64,000 nt of DNA from Bacteroidales bacterium. Its GTDB lineage: Bacteria; Bacteroidota; Bacteroidia; Bacteroidales; Muribaculaceae. This document shows positions 7,955-16,089 of the stretch, piece after piece. Position numbers and translations under genes: made by a program. Numbering within the stretch: position 1 is the first letter of the stretch; each line of letters opens with the position of its first letter. The notes beneath the pieces are model-generated. The model was not told the DNA's origin and searched no databases. It saw nothing but the letters and a program-made list of their open reading frames with translations. The DNA is taken from NCBI GenBank assembly GCA_004557385.1, contig SFEA01000003.1, forward strand, positions 62,001 to 126,000, in the 5' to 3' direction.

Positions 7955-8959
7955 CTACAATATCCATGCATCGGGATAAGTATTTTTCAACAACTGCTTT
8001 GCCTTGGCAAGCTGTTTTATTGAATTGCTCTGCGCAGCATAAATTCTGTAACGGCCATCGCCTTCAAGCACTTTCAAGTCACCACCATGTTTAGCAATAA
8101 ACTTGTCGGCTTGAGCCTTAGTATCTAACGACGAAACAATCAAATAATATCTGCCCTCACTGTTATGCGGAATTACCAACTCAGATGCTCTGTTCTCATC
8201 CTGCACGTCGCAGTTTGAAGTCATCACCTTGGCAGAATCGCTATTATTCACCGCTTCGGCATTTTCTTCGGCTGCGCACTTTGGCAACGCAATCGATAAA
8301 TCGCCTTCCGACTTCAATGTCACCACCTGCTTTGGCGATTTAATCTTCACTGCAGAATCCAACCCTGCATAATCGGTCGATTCATCGAAGGTGATTGGCG
8401 TTGACAAAACAAAGCATACGCCAATCAGCAGCACAATTGATGCAGCAACTTGCACAAATCGGCGCCCTAATAATCTCACCACATTGTCCGATTTCGTATC
8501 GGAAGCAGCTTCCTCAGCACCGTTTTGCTCTTGTGCAATCTGAGCTAAAGTTTTAATTCGCAAATCTTTCAAACCAAACACATCGCTGCATACACTCGTA
8601 GCATGGCATGGTTCAAAAACAATCAATTCAGAATCTTTCTTGAAAAAACCCAAGCGCCCAATTGCCACCGACCCGTCGTAATCGAGCTGCTTGCGCAATG
8701 TGGCAACAAAATCAGCCACCTCGCGGCATGCGTTCTCATAGGTTATGCCATTCTTGCGAACAAGCGAACTAACAAGCATGCCATCGTTATGACTGACCGA
8801 TGAATTAAACGACACAAATCTGTTAGGCCTTTTGTACAGACCATTGTCCTCAAACGAAAAAGCATTGGTGTATTGCACCAAAAAAGCACCCCAACCAGGC
8901 ACAATAACACAATCGTGCTTGGTGAGTAAATACTCAATATGTAATGCTATCTCGCTCAT
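7955..8959 (-). CDS. HU-like (CCDC81-type) and SPOR domain protein
   Basis: This is a Bacteroidota-type protein with an HU-like fold at the N terminus and a peptidoglycan-binding SPOR domain at the C terminus. From the ATG at 8959 the product has 334 residues. Residues 1-75 (MSEIALHIEYLLTKHDCVIV, then PGWGAFL) form the HU/CCDC81-like part. One membrane helix (VQVAASIVLLIGVCFVLS, about 165-185) comes before an acidic linker. The SPOR domain occupies the last 70-80 residues (RYYLIVSSLDTKAQADKF to YPDAWIL). The topology places HU inside the cell and SPOR in the periplasm. Such proteins are thought to act at division or envelope sites. A longer frame to a TTG at 8980 exists, but the promoter overlaps it. 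Confidence 0.82.
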   Translation of the reverse strand: MSEIALHIEYLLTKHDCVIVPGWGAFLVQYTNAFSFEDNGLYKRPNRFVSFNSSVSHNDGMLVSSLVRKNGITYENACREVADFVATLRKQLDYDGSVAIGRLGFFKKDSELIVFEPCHATSVCSDVFGLKDLRIKTLAQIAQEQNGAEEAASDTKSDNVVRLLGRRFVQVAASIVLLIGVCFVLSTPITFDESTDYAGLDSAVKIKSPKQVVTLKSEGDLSIALPKCAAEENAEAVNNSDSAKVMTSNCDVQDENRASELVIPHNSEGRYYLIVSSLDTKAQADKFIAKHGGDLKVLEGDGRYRIYAAQSNSIKQLAKAKQLLKNTYPDAWIL

Positions 8960-8967
8960 TGTATGTA

Positions 8968-8999
8968 CAAAAATAATCAAAAAATCTCTTCCTCACAAA
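8968..8999 (-). promoter_or_regulatory. Promoter of the HU/SPOR gene
   Basis: On the minus strand TTTG (8996-8999) is followed by 20 bases and TATTTTTG (8968-8975). The predicted transcription start (near 8962) is only a few bases before the ATG at 8959, which suggests a leaderless or nearly leaderless mRNA. Confidence 0.6.
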
Positions 9000-9022
9000 T
9001 TCATTTGCAATTTGAGAGCAAT

Positions 9023-9850
9023 TTATTTCATGAAAATGAGCGCCATCTTCCTGCTAATTCCATATTTCTCAGCCAATTGCAAATCGCGTTCTTTATCGCG
9101 CTCATTGAAGCGCAATTTATTCAGCCTTGCCCGCAGAACATATAAATACGGTTCGGCAGGTTCCATCAGCAAAGCTTTTTTGATATCGTTTTCGGCATCA
9201 CTCAGCCGCTTTACTTCAAGATAACATTCGGCTCGGTTCACAAGCGTTTGATAAGCAGGCTTCGATTGCATCTTTATAAGCGATGTGAAACGCTCTATCG
9301 CTTCGTCGTAATTTCCGAGAGTCTTCTGCAAAACACCCTGCGCCTCAATGGTGTAAGGCGAATATTTATTTATCCGCTCCAAGTCGTTAACGTCGGCTTT
9401 TGCAACGTCAATCTGAGCCTTTCGCAAAGCTATCAGTCCATGATAATATCTTGCTTCAATATCCTCACCATCAAGAAGAATCACCTTTTCATAATCCATA
9501 TACGCGCGGCTCAAACTATCAAGCTCGAGATACAGCGACGCTCTATTCTTAAGCAATGTCACAGCCTTAGGCGTCATTGCCAGAGCCACATCATAGTTTT
9601 TCAATGCTTCGCCGTACTTTCGCTGATAGCGCTGCACCGTGGCAAGATTGCTTATCAGCAACGAGTTGTTGTTGTTTGCAGGCTCTTGCTTCAACGCCAT
9701 CAGCAGATATCGCTCGGCCTGGAGCCAATTCTTTGCCCGTATGTTCACATCCGCCGAATCGATATAGCTCAAATACAGTGATTGGGCATCTACACTACTC
9801 GCAGCCAGACTGCCCACACAGAAGATAAGTAATACAAGTAACTTTTTCAT
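9023..9850 (-). CDS. Secreted tetratricopeptide repeat protein
   Basis: This 275-residue protein has a Sec signal peptide (KKLLVLLIFCVGSLAASSVDA) and then at least five TPR-like helical pairs, for example NWLQAERYLLMALKQEP, YGEALKNYDVALAMTP, and NYDEAIERFTSLIKMQ. TPR arrays mediate protein-protein contacts, so it is probably a periplasmic scaffold; no catalytic domain is visible. The ATG at 9850 is preferred over TTG 9859. It lies 63 bases upstream of the HU/SPOR gene on the same strand, although that gene also has its own promoter. The specific role is unknown. Confidence 0.8.
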   Translation of the reverse strand: MKKLLVLLIFCVGSLAASSVDAQSLYLSYIDSADVNIRAKNWLQAERYLLMALKQEPANNNNSLLISNLATVQRYQRKYGEALKNYDVALAMTPKAVTLLKNRASLYLELDSLSRAYMDYEKVILLDGEDIEARYYHGLIALRKAQIDVAKADVNDLERINKYSPYTIEAQGVLQKTLGNYDEAIERFTSLIKMQSKPAYQTLVNRAECYLEVKRLSDAENDIKKALLMEPAEPYLYVLRARLNKLRFNERDKERDLQLAEKYGISRKMALIFMK

Positions 9851-9907
9851 AATTTGCAAATTTACGATTTATGTTTTTTATTTATTCCTTTTTTTATCAT
9901 ATTTTGC

Positions 9908-9915
9908 TATTTTTG
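9908..9915 (+). promoter_or_regulatory. -7 box of the C11-type peptidase gene
   Basis: TATTTTTG matches the Bacteroidota -7 element and is 24 bases before the ATG at 9940. It supports that start over the upstream in-frame ATG at 9871. Confidence 0.55.
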
Positions 9916-9939
9916 CAAAATAAACACAATCTACCCGAT

Positions 9940-11070
9940 ATGCTTAAACACTTCACTAACATATTATCGCTTTTCATCTTCATGTCTCTCTCGGTTATGT
10001 CGCAATCCTGCAGCGACAACAAAAACGAACCGGAAATAATTTCAAAACGCACCGTTCTGGTCTACGCTATAGCCACGAACTCGCTTAACGGCTACGACGA
10101 CGAAGATATCGACGAAATGAAAAAAGCAATTGTTTCAATTGGCGATACCGATTGTCGGCTTTTGGTCTACCGCGTGAGCTACAATAACGCCGTGCCTAAA
10201 CTGTTTGAAATTTACAACAATAATGGCAAAGCCGCAACCCGAGTGCTAAAAGAATACGATGCCACAACCAAACAATCAGTCACCACCCGGCGTATGAACA
10301 CAGTGATACGCGATGCCATAAGCCTTGCACCTGCCAAAGACTACGGACTGGTGCTTTGGTCGCATTCGCTGGGCTGGGCACTTACAAAATCGTCTGCCTC
10401 CGACAACCGCCTGCGCAACTTTGGTGAAGACTACGGCGCAACCATGCCAATCGATTCACTTGCCTATGCCATCCCCGACAATACATTCAGCTTCATTTGG
10501 GCAGATGCATGCTATATGGGCTCAATTGAAATAGCTTACGAACTGAAGAACGACACACATTATTTTATAGGTTCGCCCACCGAAACCATTTCTTATGGCA
10601 TGCCCTACGACATGAACGTGCCATGCTTCTTCAGCGACAAGCCCGACCTCAAGAAAGCATGCGCCAATGTTTACAATTTCTATAACTCACTCACCGGCGA
10701 ATACCGCTCGGCAACAATTTGCCTTGTCGACTGCACGAAACTCGACGCTGTGGCAGCGGCATGCAAAAAAATTGACATCGCAAACAAAAATATCGACACT
10801 TCCACCCTTCAATGTTACAATTCGTCGAGCAATCGTTTCTTCTTCGATTTTTTGCAAACTTATAAACAAATTGCATCAGAATCAGACTACGACCAATTGC
10901 TCGAGGCATACAGCCAAGCCGTGATTTATAAGGCAGCTACCCCACAATTTATCGGGATGGAAATCAACCCTGACAATTTTTCAGGGTTATCAACCTATGT
11001 CATGGGCAGCTCCACCACTCGCAACGAGCAGTCTTACAAACAGCTAATGTGGTATAAATCAATATATTAA
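9940..11070 (+). CDS. Clostripain-family (C11-like) cysteine peptidase, lipoprotein
   Basis: This 376-residue protein has the fold signature of clan CD cysteine peptidases related to clostripain (C11). The lipoprotein signal ends in MSQSCSDNKN, with the lipidated Cys near residue 23. The catalytic His lies in LVLWSHSLGWAL and the catalytic Cys in FIWADACYMGSIEIAYEL, each after a beta strand as expected. Members in gut Bacteroidales are surface or periplasmic proteases that cleave after basic residues; the specificity here is inferred. The start at 9940 is chosen because the -7 box lies between it and the earlier ATG. No terminator hairpin is obvious after it. Confidence 0.85.
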   Translation: MLKHFTNILSLFIFMSLSVMSQSCSDNKNEPEIISKRTVLVYAIATNSLNGYDDEDIDEMKKAIVSIGDTDCRLLVYRVSYNNAVPKLFEIYNNNGKAATRVLKEYDATTKQSVTTRRMNTVIRDAISLAPAKDYGLVLWSHSLGWALTKSSASDNRLRNFGEDYGATMPIDSLAYAIPDNTFSFIWADACYMGSIEIAYELKNDTHYFIGSPTETISYGMPYDMNVPCFFSDKPDLKKACANVYNFYNSLTGEYRSATICLVDCTKLDAVAAACKKIDIANKNIDTSTLQCYNSSSNRFFFDFLQTYKQIASESDYDQLLEAYSQAVIYKAATPQFIGMEINPDNFSGLSTYVMGSSTTRNEQSYKQLMWYKSIY

Positions 11071-11171
11071 ACTCAGCACATATATACGCCGCCACTTTTT
11101 TGGGATATAGTTTAACTTTTATTAACTAATATTTCTCGTGATTTGGCGTTATCAATGCAAAAAATTTTTTG

Positions 11172-11179
11172 TAATTTTG
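11172..11179 (+). promoter_or_regulatory. -7 box of rpoD
   Basis: TAATTTTG lies 23 bases before the ATG of the primary sigma factor gene. The -33 region lacks a clear TTTG at normal spacing. Confidence 0.55.
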
Positions 11180-11202
11180 CGTGCTAAATTTTTCATTTAT
11201 AA

Positions 11203-12066
11203 ATGAGACAATTAAAGATTACAAAATCAATCACCAATCGTGAGAGTGCTTCACTTGACAAGTACCTTCAAGAAATTGGTAGAGAGGAACTAATCAGTGT
11301 AGAGGAAGAAGTTGAACTTGCACAAAGAATCAAGAAAGGTGACCAGCGAGCTCTCGACAAACTCACAAGGGCAAATCTTCGATTTGTTGTTTCAGTGGCA
11401 AAGCAGTACCAAAACCAAGGTCTAAGCTTGCCCGACCTGATCAACGAAGGCAATTTGGGCTTAATTAAAGCCGCCCAGAAGTTCGATGAAACTCGTGGTT
11501 TCAAATTCATTTCTTATGCAGTGTGGTGGATTCGCCAATCTATTCTACAAGCATTAGCCGAGCAATCGCGTATTGTTCGTCTGCCTCTCAACCAAGTAGG
11601 GTCACTTAACAAGATTAGCAAAGCGCTATCGAAATTCGAGCAGGAACACGAACGACGTCCGTCATCTGAAGAGTTAGCCAAAGAGCTCGACATCTCAGTA
11701 GACAAAATTAGCGATACGCTAAAAGTTTCCGGCCGACATATTTCGGTTGACGCACCATTTGTTGATGGCGAAGAAAACAGCCTTCTCGATGTTTTGCAAA
11801 ACGACGACTCTCCTATGGCCGACCAATCGCTCAACCAAGAGTCACTTTCAAAAGAAGTTGATCGTGCACTCAACCAGCTCCACGAGCGCGAGCGCGACAT
11901 TCTGAAAATGTTCTTCGGCATTGGATGTCAAGAGATGACACTCGAAGAAATTGGTGCAAAATTCGATTTGACTCGCGAACGCGTTCGTCAAATCAAAGAG
12001 AAAGCAATTCGCCGTCTTAAAGGTCAGAAGAGCCGACTCTTGAAATCATATCTCGGAGGAGAATAA
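11203..12066 (+). CDS. rpoD: RNA polymerase primary sigma factor (Bacteroidota type)
   Basis: This 287-residue sigma-70 directs RNA polymerase to housekeeping promoters. It lacks the long region 1.1 of E. coli RpoD and is the typical short Bacteroidota primary sigma. Region 1.2 is at residues 17-50 (LDKYLQEIGREELISVEEE). Region 2 includes DLINEGNLGLIKAAQKFD and FISYAVWWIRQSI (about 85-120). Region 3 follows, and region 4 holds the helix-turn-helix LTRERVRQIKEKAIRRLKG near the C terminus. It should read the TTTG/TAnnTTTG promoters seen throughout this window. A strong terminator ends the single-gene transcript. Confidence 0.97.
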   Translation: MRQLKITKSITNRESASLDKYLQEIGREELISVEEEVELAQRIKKGDQRALDKLTRANLRFVVSVAKQYQNQGLSLPDLINEGNLGLIKAAQKFDETRGFKFISYAVWWIRQSILQALAEQSRIVRLPLNQVGSLNKISKALSKFEQEHERRPSSEELAKELDISVDKISDTLKVSGRHISVDAPFVDGEENSLLDVLQNDDSPMADQSLNQESLSKEVDRALNQLHERERDILKMFFGIGCQEMTLEEIGAKFDLTRERVRQIKEKAIRRLKGQKSRLLKSYLGGE

Positions 12067-12104
12067 TTTTCTATTTGCGAAATAATTATTCTACTATAGT
12101 TTGC

Positions 12105-12144
12105 AGCGTTGCCTTCCAAATGTTTGGAAGGCAACGCTTTTTTT
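12105..12144 (+). terminator. Intrinsic terminator after rpoD
   Basis: A nearly perfect 16-base inverted repeat (12105-12120 with 12123-12138) is followed by seven T. It is one of the strongest terminators in the window. Confidence 0.93.
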
Positions 12145-12265
12145 AATCAAAGCTACGAAATAATAATTAGTAAGCAAAACAAGCCATACAGCAAATAATC
12201 ATAAACCAAAAACAGCAAATTGCCTACATTTTTTTATTCAGAAGTCGATTTTTCAACATTTTTTC

Positions 12266-12296
12266 TTTGACAAACAGAAAAATATGTTTACATTTG
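12266..12296 (+). promoter_or_regulatory. Promoter of the leucine operon
   Basis: TTTG (12266-12269), 19 bases, then TACATTTG (12289-12296) is an exact Bacteroidota promoter. Transcription should start near 12302, 16 bases before the leader-peptide ATG and about 230 bases before leuA. Confidence 0.85.
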
Positions 12297-12317
12297 CAAC
12301 GCAAATCAAAAAAACTT

Positions 12318-12392
12318 ATGCAAAACATTTCAATAAATATTGCCTTGTTGCTAAACGCACTATCTTTGGGTCTACTAAGCCTAAGAGAGTGA
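12318..12392 (+). CDS. Leucine-operon leader peptide
   Basis: This short frame of 24 codons reads MQNISINIALLLNALSLGLL followed by SLRE and a TGA stop. Eight of its 24 residues are leucine (codons 10, 11, 12, 15, 17, 19, 20, 22), including a run of three. Five of the eight use CTA, of which I spotted only one in frame in leuA. It lies between a consensus promoter and a terminator hairpin ahead of leuA, the design of a transcription attenuator in which ribosome stalling at Leu codons senses charged tRNA-Leu. The peptide itself is probably of no further use to the cell. Confidence 0.85.
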   Translation: MQNISINIALLLNALSLGLLSLRE

Positions 12393-12508
12393 GAAGGACG
12401 GTGCGCACATATTTCTTGAATTGAAAAAACGAACATCAGTTTAGAACTTTATTTAATTATCATCGGCCTTTCTCCATTTCTGTAAATTGAGAAAGGCTTA
12501 TTTTATTT
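12391..12508 (+). promoter_or_regulatory. Leucine attenuator (antiterminator and terminator)
   Basis: The terminator stem pairs 12466-12474 (GCCTTTCTC) with 12489-12497 (GAGAAAGGC) and runs into TTATTTTATTT. An alternative partner for the 5' arm, GAGAAGG at 12391-12397, overlaps the leader stop codon and can pair with CCTTTCTC (12467-12474) with one bulge. A ribosome that reaches the stop would cover this segment and let the terminator form; a ribosome stalled on Leu codons would leave it free to antiterminate. An 8-base palindrome GTGCGCAC (12401-12408) lies between. The pairing logic is inference from sequence. Confidence 0.8.
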
Positions 12509-12534
12509 CTTAAATAAAAAACAATTTTACTACA

Positions 12535-14037
12535 ATGAGCGACAGATTATTTATATTCGACACCACGCTGCGCGATGGAGAGCAAGTGCCAGGATGTCAG
12601 TTGAACACAGTTGAAAAAATTGAAGTGGCAAAGAACCTTGAGCAACTTGGAGTAGACATCATCGAAGCCGGTTTCCCTATTTCAAGCCCAGGAGATTTCA
12701 ACTCGGTTGTGGAAATCTCGAAAGCAGTGACATGGCCTACCATTTGCGCACTGACGCGCGCCGTTGAAAAAGATATCGATGTTGCTTCTGAAGCGCTGAA
12801 ATACGCCAAGCGCAAACGCATTCACACGGGAATTGGCACAAGCGACAGCCACATAAAATACAAATTCAACTCCACCCGCGAGGAGATTATTGAACGTGCC
12901 GTTGCTGCCGTAAAATACGCCAAGCGATATGTTGACGACGTTGAATTCTATGCCGAAGATGCCGGCCGCACCGACAACGAATATCTGGCTCGCGTGGTAG
13001 AAGCCGTGGTGAAAGCCGGTGCTACAGTGGTTAACATCCCCGACACCACAGGCTTCAGAATACCATTTGAATATGGCAACAAAATTAAATACCTGATGGA
13101 ACACGTCGATGGATTGAGCGCTGGCAAAGCCATACTCAGCACCCATTGCCACAACGACCTTGGCATGGCCACCGCCAATACAGTGGCTGGCGTAATTAAT
13201 GGTGCCCGCCAAGTGGAGGTTACCATCAACGGCATAGGTGAACGAGCCGGCAACACGTCGCTCGAAGAAGTGGTTATGACATTTAAATGCCATCCCGATT
13301 TGGGCATCGACACAAACATCAACACCACAAAAATTTACCCCATCAGCCGCATGGTTAGCAGTCTCATGAACATGCCAGTGCAGCCAAACAAGGCAATTGT
13401 GGGACGCAATGCATTCGCTCACAGTAGCGGCATACACCAGGACGGCGTGCTCAAGAACACTTCGACATACGAGATTATGGACCCCAAGGACGTCGGCATC
13501 GACGACAATGCAATCGTGCTCACTGCACGTAGCGGCAGAGCTGCTCTTAAGCACCGTCTGCATGTGCTTGGCGTGGAACTGTCAAAAGAAGAACTCGACA
13601 AAGCTTACGACGGATTCCTTCGCCTTGCCGACCGCAAAAAGGACATTAACGACGACGATATTCTCATTCTTGCCGGTCGTCACATCGACAAAGATGCACG
13701 CATAAAAATCGATTTCCTGCAAGTTACTGCGGGCATCGGGGTGAAGCCAGTGGCAAGCATCGGACTATGCATTGCCGGCGAACATTTCGAGGCGTGTGCT
13801 TCGGGTAATGGCCCTGTAGATGCTGCAATCAATGCAATTAAGCAAATCATTCATCGCAAAATGACTGTTCAAGAATTCCTCATTCAAGCCATCACCCGAG
13901 GCAGCGACGACGTGGGCAAGGTGCACATGACCGTTGAGCATGAAGGCGTTTGCTACTATGGATTCTCAGCCAACACCGACATTGTAACGGCTTCTGCCGA
14001 AGCATTCCTCAGCGCTATAAACAAATTTATCCACTAA
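12535..14037 (+). CDS. leuA: 2-isopropylmalate synthase
   Basis: LeuA condenses acetyl-CoA with 2-oxoisovalerate, the committed step of leucine synthesis. The 500-residue protein has the HMG-CoA-lyase-like TIM barrel with FDTTLRDGEQVPGCQ at residues 7-21 (metal Asp and catalytic Arg) and the metal-binding pair in STHCHNDLGMATANT, followed by the signature TINGIGERAGNTSLEEV. A C-terminal regulatory LeuA dimer domain (about residues 370-500) suggests feedback inhibition by leucine. It is the first structural gene after the attenuator, and leuC follows 17 bases downstream. Confidence 0.97.
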   Translation: MSDRLFIFDTTLRDGEQVPGCQLNTVEKIEVAKNLEQLGVDIIEAGFPISSPGDFNSVVEISKAVTWPTICALTRAVEKDIDVASEALKYAKRKRIHTGIGTSDSHIKYKFNSTREEIIERAVAAVKYAKRYVDDVEFYAEDAGRTDNEYLARVVEAVVKAGATVVNIPDTTGFRIPFEYGNKIKYLMEHVDGLSAGKAILSTHCHNDLGMATANTVAGVINGARQVEVTINGIGERAGNTSLEEVVMTFKCHPDLGIDTNINTTKIYPISRMVSSLMNMPVQPNKAIVGRNAFAHSSGIHQDGVLKNTSTYEIMDPKDVGIDDNAIVLTARSGRAALKHRLHVLGVELSKEELDKAYDGFLRLADRKKDINDDDILILAGRHIDKDARIKIDFLQVTAGIGVKPVASIGLCIAGEHFEACASGNGPVDAAINAIKQIIHRKMTVQEFLIQAITRGSDDVGKVHMTVEHEGVCYYGFSANTDIVTASAEAFLSAINKFIH

Positions 14038-14054
14038 AATAATATCACAAAACA

Positions 14055-15446
14055 ATGAACACTCTTTTTGACAAAATATGGGACAAGCACGTTGTTCAGC
14101 AAGTTGAAGACGGACCTACTCAACTCTACATCGACCGCCTTTATCTGCACGAGGTGACTTCGCCACAAGCATTCGACACGCTTCGCGACAAAGGCTTGAA
14201 AGTTTTTCGTCCCGAAAATGAGATTGCTATGCCCGACCACAACACGCCCTCCGACCAACAGGAGGTGATTACCGACCCTGTTGGACGCCGCCAAGTGGAC
14301 ACCCTCGCACGCAACTGCGCCGAGTTTGGCATAAAGCATTTCGCCATGGGCTCAACCGACAATGGCATTATTCACGTTGTTGGTCCTGAAAAAGCTCTAT
14401 CACTGCCAGGCTACACCATTGCATGCGGCGACAGCCACACGTCGACTCACGGTGCTGTTGGAGCCATTGCCATGGGCATTGGAACGAGCGAAGTGGCTCA
14501 AGTGCTTGCCAGCCAATGCATTCTGCAAGTAAAGCCAAAAACGATGCGAATCAATATTGAGGGAGAGCTCAACCCAGGCGTCACTGCAAAGGATGTTGCT
14601 CTCTACATAATGGCTCAGATGACAACATCTGGCGCAACAGGCTATGCCGTGGAATATGCCGGCAGCACAATACGCAACATGAGCATGGAAGGCCGCCTCA
14701 CCCTATCTAACCTATCTATTGAGATGGGAAGCCGTGTAGGCATCATCGCCCCCGATGAAACCACATTCAACTATCTGAAAGGTCGCGAATATGCACCTAA
14801 AGGTGAGGCTTGGGACAAAGCCGTAGAGGAATGGCGAAAGTTGAAATCCGACGACGATGCCGTGTTCGACAAAGAGGTGACTTACTTCGCCAAGAACATT
14901 TCGCCTCGAATCACCTACGGCACAAACCCCGGGGCCGGCATCGCCATCGACGAGTGCATCCCGTCGCTCAACGAGATAGAAGCTGAGCAACAGGAAGGTT
15001 TTCTTTCGCAATTAGATTATATGCAGTTCACCCCAGGCGAGAAGCTTGAAGGCAAACCAATCGACTATTGTTTCCTTGGCGCATGCACCAATGGCAGGAT
15101 TGAAGATTTCAGAGCTTTTGCCAGCATAGTTAAAGGCAAAAAGAAAGCGCCAAATGTGGTGGCTTGGCTGGTGCCTGGCTCATGGAAGGTGCGTCAGCAG
15201 ATAATTGACGAAGGTATCGACAAAATTCTCGGCGAAGCAGGCTTCGAACTTCGGTTGCCAAGTTGTTCGGCATGCCTTGCCATGAACCCCGACAAGATTC
15301 CTGCCGGCAAACTGTCAATCTCAACCAGCAACCGCAATTTTGTTGGCCGTCAAGGTCCTGGAGCACGCACCGTATTGGCGTCGCCTCTTGTTGTTGCAGC
15401 AAGCGCAATCACCGGCAAAATCACCGACCCACGCAAATTCTTATGA
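14055..15446 (+). CDS. leuC: 3-isopropylmalate dehydratase large subunit
   Basis: LeuC, with LeuD, isomerises 2-isopropylmalate to 3-isopropylmalate using a 4Fe-4S cluster. The 463 residues are normal for bacterial LeuC. Visible hallmarks are MPDHNTP near the N terminus, ACGDSHTSTHGAVGAIAMGIGTSEV, the cluster Cys in FLGACTNGRIEDF and the pair CSACLAMNPDK, and GRQGPGARTVLASP near the end. leuD begins 22 bases after the stop. Confidence 0.97.
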   Translation: MNTLFDKIWDKHVVQQVEDGPTQLYIDRLYLHEVTSPQAFDTLRDKGLKVFRPENEIAMPDHNTPSDQQEVITDPVGRRQVDTLARNCAEFGIKHFAMGSTDNGIIHVVGPEKALSLPGYTIACGDSHTSTHGAVGAIAMGIGTSEVAQVLASQCILQVKPKTMRINIEGELNPGVTAKDVALYIMAQMTTSGATGYAVEYAGSTIRNMSMEGRLTLSNLSIEMGSRVGIIAPDETTFNYLKGREYAPKGEAWDKAVEEWRKLKSDDDAVFDKEVTYFAKNISPRITYGTNPGAGIAIDECIPSLNEIEAEQQEGFLSQLDYMQFTPGEKLEGKPIDYCFLGACTNGRIEDFRAFASIVKGKKKAPNVVAWLVPGSWKVRQQIIDEGIDKILGEAGFELRLPSCSACLAMNPDKIPAGKLSISTSNRNFVGRQGPGARTVLASPLVVAASAITGKITDPRKFL

Positions 15447-15468
15447 CAAACAAAAATCATTCAAGACA

Positions 15469-16089
15469 ATGAAGCAAAAATTCGACATCATAGAGTCAAC
15501 CTGCATACCAGTGCAAATCGACAACTGCAATACCGACCTTATCATTCCGGCTCGCTATCTGGCATCTACAACGCGCGACCCCAAATTTTTTGGCGACGCC
15601 TTCATGCACGACTTGCGATTCGATGCTGATGGAAAGCCGAACCCCGACTTCGTGATGAACCAACCACAATACAGCGAAGCGCCCCACCCCGGCATACACG
15701 AGATTGTTGTCGGTGGCAAGAACTGGGGTTCTGGCTCAAGCCGCGAGCATGCTGCATGGGCTATAGCCGGATATGGCATACGTGCCGTCATTTCAAGCAG
15801 TTTTGCCGATATTCATCGCAACAACCTCCTCAACTGCTTTGTGCTCCCAGTAGTGGTGAGCGAAGCATTCCAGCAGGAACTGTTTTCTTCGATTGCCGGC
15901 AATCCATCAACCGTAGTAAAGATTGACGTGCCGAACCAAACTGTGACAAATCTTGCCACAGGCAACAGCGAGCACTTCGAGATTAACTCATATAAAAAAT
16001 ATTGCTTGATGAACGCTTTCGACGACATCGATTTTCTGTTAAGCAAGAAGGCCGACATTGAAAATTTCGAAGCTAACAATCGTCTATAA
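15469..16089 (+). CDS. leuD: 3-isopropylmalate dehydratase small subunit
   Basis: LeuD supplies the swivelling domain of isopropylmalate isomerase. From the ATG at 15469 the product is 206 residues, the family norm; longer frames that reach back into leuC lack family similarity. Key segments are DLIIPARYLAST near residue 22 and the substrate-binding loop KNWGSGSSREHAAWAI near residue 80. Its TAA stop shares a base with the ATG of the next gene (TAATG at 16087-16091), a sign of translational coupling. Confidence 0.96.
   Translation: MKQKFDIIESTCIPVQIDNCNTDLIIPARYLASTTRDPKFFGDAFMHDLRFDADGKPNPDFVMNQPQYSEAPHPGIHEIVVGGKNWGSGSSREHAAWAIAGYGIRAVISSSFADIHRNNLLNCFVLPVVVSEAFQQELFSSIAGNPSTVVKIDVPNQTVTNLATGNSEHFEINSYKKYCLMNAFDDIDFLLSKKADIENFEANNRL

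Noticed and set aside
12224..12436. Minus-strand frame of 70 codons covering the leucine leader
   Set aside because: It overlaps the promoter and leader peptide of the leu operon and lacks any similarity I recognise.
12682..13563. Minus-strand frame of 293 codons inside leuA
   Set aside because: It is fully antisense to a well-conserved leuA, has no family motif, no start signal and a skewed composition; it is a shadow of the leuA codon pattern.
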